Origin: Calditrichota bacterium
GTDB taxonomy: Bacteria; Electryoneota; RPQS01
NCBI GenBank assembly: GCA_020637395.1
Contig: JACJWA010000001.1
Coordinates: forward strand, 1,240,001 to 1,304,000
Direction: 5' to 3'
Length of the DNA stretch: 64,000 nucleotides
The notes under the pieces are model-generated. The model did no database searches. It was not told the origin of the DNA and worked only from the letters and a program-made list of their open reading frames with translations. Of this stretch, positions 43,564 to 51,529 are shown in pieces. The first letter of the stretch is position 1; every line of letters starts with the position of its first letter. A program made the position numbers and the translations under genes.

Positions 43564-44814
43564 TCAGGACTTAGTCATCATTTCAAAAAATTCGGCATTG
43601 GATCGCGTGTCACGCATCTTGTCCAAAATAAACTTCATGGATTCGAAAGAGTTGCCGTGATCCAGGACGCTGCGCAGCGCATACATCTTCTGCAGAACCA
43701 TCGGAGTCAAGAGCTGCTCTTCGCGGCGAGTGCCGGAGCGCAGCACATCAATCGCCGGGAAGACTCGCATCTCTGCCAAACGGCGATCCAACACAAGCTC
43801 AAGGTTGCCCGTCCCCTTGAACTCTTCAAAGATTACTTCGTCGGCTCGCGAGCCCGTGTCAATCAGTGCTGTGGCGAGAATCGTCAGGCTTCCGCCCTCT
43901 TCAATATTTCGCGCGGCTCCAAAGAATCTCTTCGGCTCGTACAGAGCACTCGCGTCAATACCGCCCGACAGCACACGCCCGGAGTGCGGCATCACCGCGT
44001 TGTGCGCGCGGGCGAGTCGAGTGATCGAGTCCAGCAAAATAACGACATCCTTGCCAAGTTCCACCATCCGCTTGGCGCGCTCAAGCACCATGTTTGCCAC
44101 TTGCACATGGCGCTCTGCCTTCTCGTCAAATGTTGACGAAACGACTTCCCCCCGCACCGAACGCTCCATGTCCGTCACTTCTTCCGGACGCTCGTCAATC
44201 AACAAAACAAGCAGCTCCACCTGCGGATGATTTGTCGTAATGGCGTTGGCCAACTTCTGCAAGATAATAGTCTTTCCTGTCCGCGGCGGAGCCACGATCA
44301 GCCCACGCTGACCCATGCCCACTGGCGCGAACACATCTATCACTCGCAGAGTCAAGTCTTTTGCCTCCATCTCCATCTTGAATTTGTGATCAGGATAGAT
44401 CGGAGTCAAATCATCGAAGTGGACGATCTCCTTGGCGACGTCCGGGTTCGTGCCATTGACATTGTGCACCTTGAGAAGCGCAAAGAACCGCTCACCTTCT
44501 TTGGGCGGACGTACTTGGCCGGTGATCAAATGTCCCGTTCGCAAACCAAATCTCTTGATCTGCGACGGCGAAACATAGACATCATCTGGGCTAGGAAGAT
44601 AGGATGCCTGCGCGTTGCGCAAGAAGCCATACCCGTCCGGCAGGATTTCAAGTACACCGCCGGCGGTCAGCAGTTCATCTTTTGCGGACTGCCGCGCAAG
44701 AATCCGAAAAATGAGCTCATGTTTCGGCAAACCGGACGTTTCCTGCACCTCGAGTTGTTTGCCCAAGGTAATCAAGTCCGGTACCGTCATGGATTGAAGT
44801 GTCGCAATATCCAT
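43564..44814 (-). CDS. rho: Transcription termination factor Rho
   Basis: A 416-residue Rho. Order: N-terminal helical SAP-like domain, RNA-binding cold-shock domain (GVLEILPDGYGFLRNAQASY then LPSPDDVYVSPSQI), ATPase with Walker A PPRTGKT (P-loop Arg in place of the usual Lys-Ala), LLIDERPEEVTDM, VILLDSITRLARAHN, and SRADEVIFEEFKGTGN. The hexamer unwinds RNA-DNA hybrids to end transcription. Preceded by a C-rich leader (see 44815-44892). ATG without a clear ribosome site. Confidence 0.98.
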   Translation of the reverse strand: MDIATLQSMTVPDLITLGKQLEVQETSGLPKHELIFRILARQSAKDELLTAGGVLEILPDGYGFLRNAQASYLPSPDDVYVSPSQIKRFGLRTGHLITGQVRPPKEGERFFALLKVHNVNGTNPDVAKEIVHFDDLTPIYPDHKFKMEMEAKDLTLRVIDVFAPVGMGQRGLIVAPPRTGKTIILQKLANAITTNHPQVELLVLLIDERPEEVTDMERSVRGEVVSSTFDEKAERHVQVANMVLERAKRMVELGKDVVILLDSITRLARAHNAVMPHSGRVLSGGIDASALYEPKRFFGAARNIEEGGSLTILATALIDTGSRADEVIFEEFKGTGNLELVLDRRLAEMRVFPAIDVLRSGTRREEQLLTPMVLQKMYALRSVLDHGNSFESMKFILDKMRDTRSNAEFFEMMTKS

Positions 44815-44892
44815 AGCTTGAGGGGAGTTTTCGCGTGAAACGCGTGGTGGGATCTATCTGCTGGCCTTTGACATAGCAAATCGTGTGTCAAA
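44815..44892 (-). promoter_or_regulatory. Leader upstream of rho: inverted repeat and C-rich segment
   Basis: The minus strand has a TTTGACA / TGTCAAA perfect repeat (44892-44886 and 44873-44867), a CGCGT / ACGCG mini-hairpin, and then a C-rich, G-poor stretch down to the ATG. C-rich unstructured RNA is what Rho binds, so autoregulation of rho is plausible. This is inference; no known leader family is recognised. Confidence 0.35.
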
Positions 44893-44904
44893 AGCCGGGA
44901 AGGA

Positions 44905-45744
44905 CTATGCCGGAAGTTTTGTCAAGGTCAACTCTTCAATCGAAATGGACTCAATCTCTGGCTGTGCATCTTCTGGAAACAAGGTCTCAACCACTCTGTA
45001 CAAGGCATCTGTTACGTCGCTGCTGAAGATCTTCACGCGGCCATGCCTGCCAGCTCTTGCCGGGATTCTTGCCAGAAGTTCTCCGGCTGTGACTTGCGGA
45101 GTGTCCACAAGAAACACGTCGTCACCCATGGCATGCTGGATGTGGTCCCGAAAGTACTCATAGTGAGTGCACCCAAGAACGACCGTATCCACCCGCGCGG
45201 CCTGGATCCGATCCAAATAGTGCTCGACAATCAGCCGCGGAATATCTCCTTCGGTCCACCCCTCTTCCACCAATGGAACCAGCAGCGGACATCCCTGCGA
45301 CGTGACCTCAACTCCGGGAACCAAGTCGGCAAGCACATGTGCATACGTGTCGCGCTTCACCGTGGCATTTGTTGCAAGCACACCGACGCGTTTGTTTCGA
45401 GTCCGCGATGCCGCCGCCTTTGCAGTTGGCTCCAGCACATTGATCACTGGCACATCAAGCGCCGCTTCTACCTGCCGCAAAGCCACCGCAGACACCGTGT
45501 TGCAGGCAATCACCGCCGCCTTGGGGCGATGGCTGGCCAAAAACCGTGCACTCTCCATGGCGTAACGCGTTATCAGTGCCGGGCTCAATGACGCATACGG
45601 AACTCGCGCCCTGTCCGCGAAAAAAACAAAATCCTCAGATGGAAGTGTCCGATGCAACGCATTCAGAACAGTCAGTCCACCAAGTCCCGAATCGAAAACC
45701 GCAATTGGCCCTTCAACTTGGCGCGACTCTGCATGTAAACTCAT
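44905..45744 (-). CDS. murI: Glutamate racemase
   Basis: A 279-residue racemase making D-glutamate for peptidoglycan. Seen: AVFDSGLGGLTVL with the catalytic region, VIACNTVSAVAL (C81), and VVLGCTHYEYFRD (C192), the two catalytic cysteines. The usual PYG-x-(R/K)-S segment reads PYASLS here, a mild departure. ATG overlapping the amidase stop by four bases (ATGA), so amidase and racemase are coupled. In Gram-negative relatives this pairing is uncommon but functionally sensible. Confidence 0.95.
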   Translation of the reverse strand: MSLHAESRQVEGPIAVFDSGLGGLTVLNALHRTLPSEDFVFFADRARVPYASLSPALITRYAMESARFLASHRPKAAVIACNTVSAVALRQVEAALDVPVINVLEPTAKAAASRTRNKRVGVLATNATVKRDTYAHVLADLVPGVEVTSQGCPLLVPLVEEGWTEGDIPRLIVEHYLDRIQAARVDTVVLGCTHYEYFRDHIQHAMGDDVFLVDTPQVTAGELLARIPARAGRHGRVKIFSSDVTDALYRVVETLFPEDAQPEIESISIEELTLTKLPA

Positions 45745-46976
45745 CGCGCGGCCGCTTCCATTTCAGTCTTCATCTCCACGATTGAATCAGCAATCGCGTC
45801 GGCGATGCGTTGCCTGCCCCGCTCCGTACCCAGCACGAGCAAATCGTCAGGATTGGTCATGTACCCGCATTCTAACAGAATTGCAGGCATTGAAGCTCCC
45901 ATTAACACATAAAACCCAGCCTGATCCACGCCGCGATTCTTCAGACGTGCCTCAGATGTCAGCTTCTTCAGCAGGATGTCCGACCAGCGTTCACTGTCAT
46001 TCAAGTACTGACTTGTGGCCATGGACAACAGGATGAAGTTCTCTTCCGTGAGGGCTTCGTATTGCTCCGCGTCCCGCTCAAGTTCTACGACCTGGTTCTC
46101 TTTGGCCGCAACCGCCACCGCTCGCTCACTTCGCGCGGGCTTCAGAATATAGCATTCAGCGCCGCCGATGGTGGGATCCTCGTAGCTGTTGCAATGGACA
46201 GACACGAACAAATCTCCCGCTTCCGCATTCGCCAGGCGAGTTCTTTGACCCAGAGTCAGAAACTGATCCGAACGACGCGTCAGGACGACCGGAATGCCGA
46301 GCGCCGTCAAGGATTGCTCCGCTCGCCGCACAATGTCGAGCACAACGTCCTTCTCTACCATGCCGTCAGGTCCGCGTCCTCCGGGGTCTTTGCCGCCGTG
46401 GCCCGCATCCAAGATGACCTTGCCAAACTGCCATACCCCGCGCTGCTTGGCAGGTTCTTCATTTTCGAGCAAAGTGACCGGACCGCCCGATGAGTCCGCG
46501 ATACCCAGGAGCCGAATGATGTCGCCGCCCTCGCTCAGTTCAACTGTGGTCGGGAACAGCTCGTCCAAATTGGCCAAAGGCAGCCAAAGAGATCCATCCC
46601 AAGACTCCACCGACGACGATAGCTGAACAAAGCTCTCGTTCACCTCCGCAAAGCCATTTCCGATCTCGAATATGGTCAGACAGGACGGCGAAGTCACGTG
46701 CTCTTTTCCGCGTACGGCTTCGACCGTGAACCCCGCAGACTTCGCAAGCATCGCCAACGGCACAAGACGAGCATCCCCACGGTTCATACACGGCAGTCGT
46801 CCGATCGGCGTGCCCACGAGATCCGTCATCAGCACATTCTGCGCTGCGCCGGCAAGCGACCAGCAGGCCAAAAGTGCCGCCAACAATCCGATCAAGTTTA
46901 TTCTCTTGCGATGCATGGGTTTTCGTGCAGATTCGAAGTAGAACACATGAGATAGTCTGTCACTAAAGAAACTCAT
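45741..46976 (-). CDS. N-acetylmuramoyl-L-alanine amidase (Amidase_3) with stalk-type N-domain
   Basis: A 411-residue secreted amidase. After a hydrophobic signal (NLIGLLAALLACWSLAGAAQ) residues about 65-160 (ARLVPLAMLAKSAGFTVEAV to SLWLPLANLDELFP) resemble the copper-amine-oxidase N1 stalk domain rather than AMIN. The catalytic domain has VILDAGHGGKDPGGRGPDGM with zinc His, then Glu in VEKDVVLD, His in FVSVHCNSYED and Glu in LLECGYMTNPDD. It cuts peptide stems from glycan strands in the periplasm. Start 46976 is in an ATGA overlap with a GGT-type site; ATG at 46916 would give a shorter signal and is a fair alternative. Confidence 0.87.
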   Translation of the reverse strand: MSFFSDRLSHVFYFESARKPMHRKRINLIGLLAALLACWSLAGAAQNVLMTDLVGTPIGRLPCMNRGDARLVPLAMLAKSAGFTVEAVRGKEHVTSPSCLTIFEIGNGFAEVNESFVQLSSSVESWDGSLWLPLANLDELFPTTVELSEGGDIIRLLGIADSSGGPVTLLENEEPAKQRGVWQFGKVILDAGHGGKDPGGRGPDGMVEKDVVLDIVRRAEQSLTALGIPVVLTRRSDQFLTLGQRTRLANAEAGDLFVSVHCNSYEDPTIGGAECYILKPARSERAVAVAAKENQVVELERDAEQYEALTEENFILLSMATSQYLNDSERWSDILLKKLTSEARLKNRGVDQAGFYVLMGASMPAILLECGYMTNPDDLLVLGTERGRQRIADAIADSIVEMKTEMEAAAR

Positions 46977-48607
46977 TGACGACCTGTGACAGACAATGAA
47001 ACACCAACAGACATGTCGTCCTGTTTTTCAATCGTGGCAAGGTGGTCCGCTGTGACCAGTAGGCCAAAGCCGCCCCGCCGATAGGAAATCCATCCGGAGA
47101 GTCGCCTTCCCTCGCCTGAAATAGAATACAGTGGATAGCCTCCCGCGATGGTCCGATCATACACTAGGAGCGCACCGCTGGCCGCAGGTAACGAGAAGTA
47201 TGCGACTCTTGCGCCGCCTTTCCAGTTTCCGACGGGCAACGCCGCCTGAAGGTGGGAGTAGGAACCCATCGAAGGGGCGGCCCCGCCGATGTCCTGGCCA
47301 CGACGTGCATCCGCGCGTAAAGCCCAATCCATGCCCGTGCGCCACATGAAAACTGCTCTGACACGCGTGAAGGAACGATCTACAATGGAATCAGATCGCC
47401 TTTCTTCGCGCACAATCTGATCAAGCTTTAGGGACAGATCTGAAGATCGGTCCATTTGACACGACCAAAGCAAACTCAGGTCAGTTTCCTGACGCGAAGG
47501 CGAAACCGTGGCCGTGGCGGAAGGTGACTTTGAGCTTCTCATCTCGCTTGAGAAGTTGTGTCGCCCTTTGTTCAACGCGATCCGCACCCCGGCCACCCGG
47601 TCATTTTCGGGCGGTTCGCCATAACTATCGAAGCTCTGACCGCGCGGAGCAAAAAGACCGGGAGCAGAGTACAACAGAAAGAATGCACCGCTCAAGTTCC
47701 CGGCGTGCCCTGATAGAACCGTCTGCCAAGCAGTTTTGTTTCCAGACCTTGCAAACTCTCCGGCCAGCCTCGTGGACCCGTAGTCCCACATGCCATAGGC
47801 TGAGACTTGGTTATTTCCGTCTTCCGCACGCGCAAGCTCCGGCGTGAACCTGCTTCTTGTTGCGAGAACCCCAGTCTGAAGCGCACCAGTCTGAGCTTCG
47901 AGATAGCCGCCCATCAGCCGCTCCTCAAACTGATCACGCCGAGCGATCCCGGAAGCACTGGCCGGATGAAGAATTCCTGTCAAGTTCCCGTTTGCTGAAT
48001 TGCCGTTCCACATGCGATCGCTGGCGAAGAGTCCTGTCCTGACTTTGCCGAGTTGCCGACTCGCACTCGCTCCGAACAGCCAGCTCTCTTCACGCGAGGT
48101 GCCTCGGGAAACTACCCCACGCCCGACAACGGGACGTATCATACCGGAATAGGAATAAGCTCGCGCAGCGCCGTAGGCGGAGCTGAGCACCAGACCAAGT
48201 CCCCAGTCGATTTGATACGTGCCAGCCGTGAACTGAACGCCCGACGGCCGATGCATGCCCGAAGCAGTGACATGAACTTCATCAAAAACGCGGGGATCAT
48301 CGCGTCGGCGCACCCCCAGCACATCTGCTTTGAAGCCAGATATCGAACGAACGGACAGTCTTGTTCTGCACCAGAGCGAACGGCCAAGCTTGTGTTCGGG
48401 TTCTGGATCAACAAGGAACGAACTGCTGAAAATGATGCGGTCTCGTTCCTCGCTCCTGTCCCCTGCAATAACTGCGAGACTGTCTTCGCGAAGATACCCC
48501 TCGGTTGCCCCCTGTCCCAGTACATCTTCGATCACTCCCTCAGGGGACTCCGCAAAGGCAATGTGCAGAAAGCAAAGATTCAGGATGAATGCGAGAGCCA
48601 GCTTCAC
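46973..48607 (-). CDS. Predicted outer-membrane beta-barrel protein, 544 residues
   Basis: Signal peptide MKLALAFILNLCFLHIAFAE, a short helical N-part, and then a long series of amphipathic strands. The segment GVQFTAGTYQIDWGLGLVLS then SAYGAARAYS resembles a motif in large uncharacterised barrels of the Bacteroidetes group, where a helix-hairpin-helix often precedes it. Basic/aromatic strand ends (WISYRRGGFGLLV) support a membrane barrel. Overlaps the preceding barrel gene and the amidase by four bases each. Function unknown. Confidence 0.65.
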   Translation of the reverse strand: MKLALAFILNLCFLHIAFAESPEGVIEDVLGQGATEGYLREDSLAVIAGDRSEERDRIIFSSSFLVDPEPEHKLGRSLWCRTRLSVRSISGFKADVLGVRRRDDPRVFDEVHVTASGMHRPSGVQFTAGTYQIDWGLGLVLSSAYGAARAYSYSGMIRPVVGRGVVSRGTSREESWLFGASASRQLGKVRTGLFASDRMWNGNSANGNLTGILHPASASGIARRDQFEERLMGGYLEAQTGALQTGVLATRSRFTPELARAEDGNNQVSAYGMWDYGSTRLAGEFARSGNKTAWQTVLSGHAGNLSGAFFLLYSAPGLFAPRGQSFDSYGEPPENDRVAGVRIALNKGRHNFSSEMRSSKSPSATATVSPSRQETDLSLLWSCQMDRSSDLSLKLDQIVREERRSDSIVDRSFTRVRAVFMWRTGMDWALRADARRGQDIGGAAPSMGSYSHLQAALPVGNWKGGARVAYFSLPAASGALLVYDRTIAGGYPLYSISGEGRRLSGWISYRRGGFGLLVTADHLATIEKQDDMSVGVSLSVTGRQ

Positions 48608-49434
48608 CTGAGGGCGATGTCAAGACCGGCGAAGTGCGTCGCACCAAGCGTTCTGTGCCACTGAAATGCATAGTTAACACTGATGCCGCGGTGCCGGATT
48701 GTCCCGCCAAGCGTGTACTGCGCGGGCTCAAACAGGACGCCGCCACGAAGCGTTAGCGCTTTCATCACCGCTGCTTCGAGCCCGGAACGTATCTCCAGTC
48801 TCTGACCCGATTCCTGGACAACGTCCAGCAGTACCTTGGATCGTCTGTCCGCCTCAAAGCACACTCCAGCGGCAAGATGCTCCGGCAGACGGTCCTGATA
48901 GTTTGAAAGCCGCGCTGATCCGGCATTGCGCCAAACCGCGCCGACTTTCGTGTCTGGACGAAGTGTGGCCTGGACTCCTGCCTCAACGGCAAGGGCATTT
49001 CCGGGTGGGAGGGTTTCGATATCCAAATGGTGCCACGTCAAAGCAAGACCTGCCCGCAGGTCCGGCGTGAACTGGCGACTTCCCAGCCCCCGAAACATCT
49101 GCTCGCCATACCGGCGATCTCCGAGCTGACTCACCATGGCACTTGCGGACCACGTCTTCTGCGTTATCGCCCCGCACAAGTACTCGGCGCCCAACTCCCG
49201 GAGTCCAAAAGGCTCAGACCAACCGCCGGAGATACCCGTCGGCGCCTCGCTGGCCGGATTTAGCCATCCAGACGCCTCGTCGGACATGGCTACGCCAGAG
49301 CCGCCACGCCCTGCGGCGCAAACCGGAACCGGAAACCTCTCAAAGGCGGCGTAGGAAGCGCTCGCATGCCCCAGCAACCAGCCGAGGAACGCAACCTTGA
49401 CAATCCGCCGCCCAATCCTTATACTGTCCGGCAT
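48604..49434 (-). CDS. Predicted PorV-like outer-membrane protein, 276 residues
   Basis: Signal sequence (SIRIGRRIVKVAFLGWLLGH), then AAGRGGSGVAMSDEASGWLN then PASEAPTGI, the Gly-rich plus Asn-Pro-Ala motif at the start of PorV/FadL/UPF0164-like barrels, and short beta strands to the end (GISVNYAFQWHRTLGATHFA). ATG at 49434 is chosen; GAGGAG lies 13 bases upstream, and ATG 49455 is an alternative. Its start codon overlaps that of the divergent gene at 49433 within CATG. It leads the run into the 544-residue barrel, amidase and murI. Function unknown. Confidence 0.65.
   Translation of the reverse strand: MPDSIRIGRRIVKVAFLGWLLGHASASYAAFERFPVPVCAAGRGGSGVAMSDEASGWLNPASEAPTGISGGWSEPFGLRELGAEYLCGAITQKTWSASAMVSQLGDRRYGEQMFRGLGSRQFTPDLRAGLALTWHHLDIETLPPGNALAVEAGVQATLRPDTKVGAVWRNAGSARLSNYQDRLPEHLAAGVCFEADRRSKVLLDVVQESGQRLEIRSGLEAAVMKALTLRGGVLFEPAQYTLGGTIRHRGISVNYAFQWHRTLGATHFAGLDIALR
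49397..49425 (+). promoter_or_regulatory. Strong promoter giving a predicted leaderless mRNA
   Basis: TTGACA (49397-49402), 17-base spacer, TATACT (49420-49425): 11 of 12 consensus positions. The ATG of the plus gene begins eight bases after the -10 hexamer, which is where transcription should start, so the mRNA should have little or no leader. No ribosome site exists there. Confidence 0.75.
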
Positions 49435-50287
49435 GAAGCGATTCTTACTCCTCATGTGGAGCGCCGTCTTCTGCATCCTTCTTTGCGGCAAGATGAGCGT
49501 TGCCCAGCTAATCTACCCCGAAGTCACGGCGGACCTCCAGAGACTTCCTGAAGAGGCACGCGTAAAACTCGCCGGAATAGACTCACTTGTTGCGCTGTAT
49601 CTAAAGGACACCCGCCAGCCTTGGAACCGGGACGATGGCGGCTATGATCTTGACGTTCAGGTGAGTATCTTCTTCACCGATTACAGCCCAAATCCGCAGG
49701 AAGACAAGTTCAAAGCCAATCTTATCGTCACGAACAAACGTGACGCACGCTTTGAAGACAAGCGCTGGGAATTTGGCATGCGAACCCCCTACACTCCGAC
49801 ACAGGGTTCATTCGACCCGTTTGTGAGTGTGATCGAATTCTATGTGTGGCTGCTGATTGCGAATGAGGAAGACAAGTATGAAAAGCTGGGAGGAGACCGC
49901 TACTACGAGAAGGCTCGCAGCGTCCAGTTGTCCAGCACCTCTTCCATCTACTACACCGGGTGGGACAAGAGAAGCGACCTATTGCGGGAACTGACTTCGG
50001 AAGGAAACAAGAACTACAGAGAATTCGTGTTCTTCTATTTCACCGGATTGTACTTCAACGACGAATCGCTCTTTGAGGACGCAAAAGCCTACCTGCACTA
50101 CGCGCTGCTAAGGCTCGACGCCCTACCTATCGAGAAACGCAATGAGGTCCTCGATCACGAGCACGCGGCCTTGGCCGAGGCCCTGAAGAACTGCAACTAT
50201 GCCAGAGGTATTGACGTTCTACGGCAGATGGATCCGATTCACAAGGACGCCTACGACCAGATTTTCGGAAGCCCAACCACTCCCTGA
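49433..50287 (+). CDS. DUF4835-like exported protein
   Basis: A 284-residue protein with a signal peptide (MKRFLLLMWSAVFCILLCGK). Mature sequence resembles DUF4835 of Bacteroidota: an IEFYVWLLIANEEDKYEKLG region, GGDRYYEKARSVQ, GWDKRSDLLRELTS, and the C-terminal helical ALLRLDALPIEKRNEV. DUF4835 has no known function. It is the only plus-strand gene between 32.1 kb and the right edge and has its own near-consensus promoter. ATG at 49433 is preferred over a TTG 12 codons upstream that lies in the promoter. Confidence 0.75.
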   Translation: MKRFLLLMWSAVFCILLCGKMSVAQLIYPEVTADLQRLPEEARVKLAGIDSLVALYLKDTRQPWNRDDGGYDLDVQVSIFFTDYSPNPQEDKFKANLIVTNKRDARFEDKRWEFGMRTPYTPTQGSFDPFVSVIEFYVWLLIANEEDKYEKLGGDRYYEKARSVQLSSTSSIYYTGWDKRSDLLRELTSEGNKNYREFVFFYFTGLYFNDESLFEDAKAYLHYALLRLDALPIEKRNEVLDHEHAALAEALKNCNYARGIDVLRQMDPIHKDAYDQIFGSPTTP

Positions 50288-50341
50288 AAATATAGACAAA
50301 CCTACCCGCTTTGTCAAGCTGACTTTGCAAGCTATCTTAAG

Positions 50342-50370
50342 CAGAATCCGGCCCTTCGAGCCGGATTCTG
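50342..50370. terminator. Hairpin between converging genes, without T tract
   Basis: A perfect 11-pair stem (CAGAATCCGGC / GCCGGATTCTG) with a seven-base loop between the DUF4835-like gene and lexA. Neither side has a run of T, so it may stop transcription with Rho or protect mRNA 3' ends. Confidence 0.6.
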
Positions 50371-50393
50371 TGGTTCTGATCAGTGGCCAAAAC

Positions 50394-51020
50394 CTAAAAC
50401 TTGCGCATCAATCCGACGACCTTGCCGAGGATCTGAAAGCCCGGTGTGCCGGACTCCACTACAATTGGCTTGAACCGCGAGTTTGCCGGCTCAAGCAGAA
50501 TTCGGTTACCCATCAGCCTGTAGTACTTGACCGTCGCTTCGTCGCCAATCATGGCCACGACGATGTCTCCGGTGTCTGCAGTACGCTGAGGACGTGCAAA
50601 GATCACATCCCCTTCGTGAATACCCGCCTCAATCATAGACTCGCCGCGAACCCGCAAGGCGAACGTGTCGTCGGTCGGGGCGATACTGCGGTCCACCGTG
50701 ACTCTGCCTTCCAAGTTCTCAGTCGCAGTAATCGGGATTCCCGCGGCAATCCTGCCCAAAATCGGGATGTCCCTCGTTCCCGGCGCCCCGGCGTGAATCA
50801 TTGAACGCTCAGTCAGCTCAATGCCGCGCGACAGCATTGGGCTTCTTTCCAGGAATCCCTTCCGCACCAGAGCGTCGAGGACGTACCGCACCCCGTTCGT
50901 TGAGGAGACTCCAATCTCCCCGCCAATCTCTCGAAGGGTCGGGGGACGCCCTTTGTCGCGAATTTCAAGCTGGATAAACTTCAGCGCACGCTGCTGTTTT
51001 TCAGTAAGTTGCTCTGGCAT
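50394..51020 (-). CDS. lexA: LexA SOS repressor
   Basis: A 208-residue LexA: winged helix DNA-binding domain (LREIGGEIGVSSTNGVRYVL, recognition helix near 38-49), cleavage site AAGIP with Ala93-Gly94, and the serine-lysine dyad S128 (RGESMIEAGIHEGD) and K165 (DEATVKYYR). RecA-promoted self-cleavage induces DNA repair genes. ATG at 51020 with GAGGG; a 12-residue longer frame lies in the promoter. Autoregulated through the site at 51043-51076. Confidence 0.97.
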   Translation of the reverse strand: MPEQLTEKQQRALKFIQLEIRDKGRPPTLREIGGEIGVSSTNGVRYVLDALVRKGFLERSPMLSRGIELTERSMIHAGAPGTRDIPILGRIAAGIPITATENLEGRVTVDRSIAPTDDTFALRVRGESMIEAGIHEGDVIFARPQRTADTGDIVVAMIGDEATVKYYRLMGNRILLEPANSRFKPIVVESGTPGFQILGKVVGLMRKF

Positions 51021-51042
51021 TGGAGGCCCTCGTTGTTTCCTT

Positions 51043-51076
51043 GAACAAATATACAAAACATTTGTTCATGTGTCAA
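51043..51076 (-). promoter_or_regulatory. lexA promoter with embedded SOS-box-like palindrome
   Basis: Minus strand: TTGACA (51076-51071), 17-base spacer, TATATT (51053-51048). Inside the spacer is GAACAAATGTTT (51067-51056), close to the Gram-positive LexA box GAAC-N4-GTTC. The larger repeat GAACAAAT / ATTTGTTC spans 51043-51067. Bound LexA would block the polymerase. Confidence 0.75.
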
Positions 51077-51089
51077 GAGCATCCGACTC

Positions 51090-51527
51090 CTATTTCTCGA
51101 CCACCAGTGTCACAGGCCCATCATTGACCAAGTGGACTTGCATTCTCGCACCGAAAATACCCGTTTCGGTCTTCGTTCCGCCTTGCCGCAGCAACTCAAC
51201 GAACAAATCATAGAGGGGAGTCGCCTCCTCTGGTCGAGCCGCTTTCGCAAAACTCGGCCTTCTGCCCTTCCGCGCATCCCCAAGCAGTGTGAACTGACTT
51301 ACGACTAAAGCCTCACCGCCAATCTCGGAAAGGCTCAAGTTGAACTTCCCTTCGGAATCTGAGAAGATCCTGAGTTCCCGGACCTTCTCAACTCCCCACC
51401 GGATATCTGCCTCGGAATCTCCCTCTGCGATGCCTAGCAATACGAGCAGCCCCTGACCGATCGCACCGACCACAGCTCCATCAACTTCTACACGCGCTGA
51501 TGCGACGCGCTGCAAAACCATCTTCAT
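51090..51527 (-). CDS. dtd: D-aminoacyl-tRNA deacylase
   Basis: A 145-residue Dtd that removes D-amino acids from tRNA. Seen: MKMVLQRVASARVEVDG at the start, SQFTLLGDARKGRRPSFAKA in the middle and VNDGPVTLVVEK at the end; SQ-x-T-L and GPVT are the catalytic cross-subunit motifs. ATG at 51527 gives the family length of 145; the longer frame contains the end of the neighbouring gene. Two bases from the propeller lipoprotein gene. Confidence 0.97.
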   Translation of the reverse strand: MKMVLQRVASARVEVDGAVVGAIGQGLLVLLGIAEGDSEADIRWGVEKVRELRIFSDSEGKFNLSLSEIGGEALVVSQFTLLGDARKGRRPSFAKAARPEEATPLYDLFVELLRQGGTKTETGIFGARMQVHLVNDGPVTLVVEK

Positions 51528-51529
51528 GA

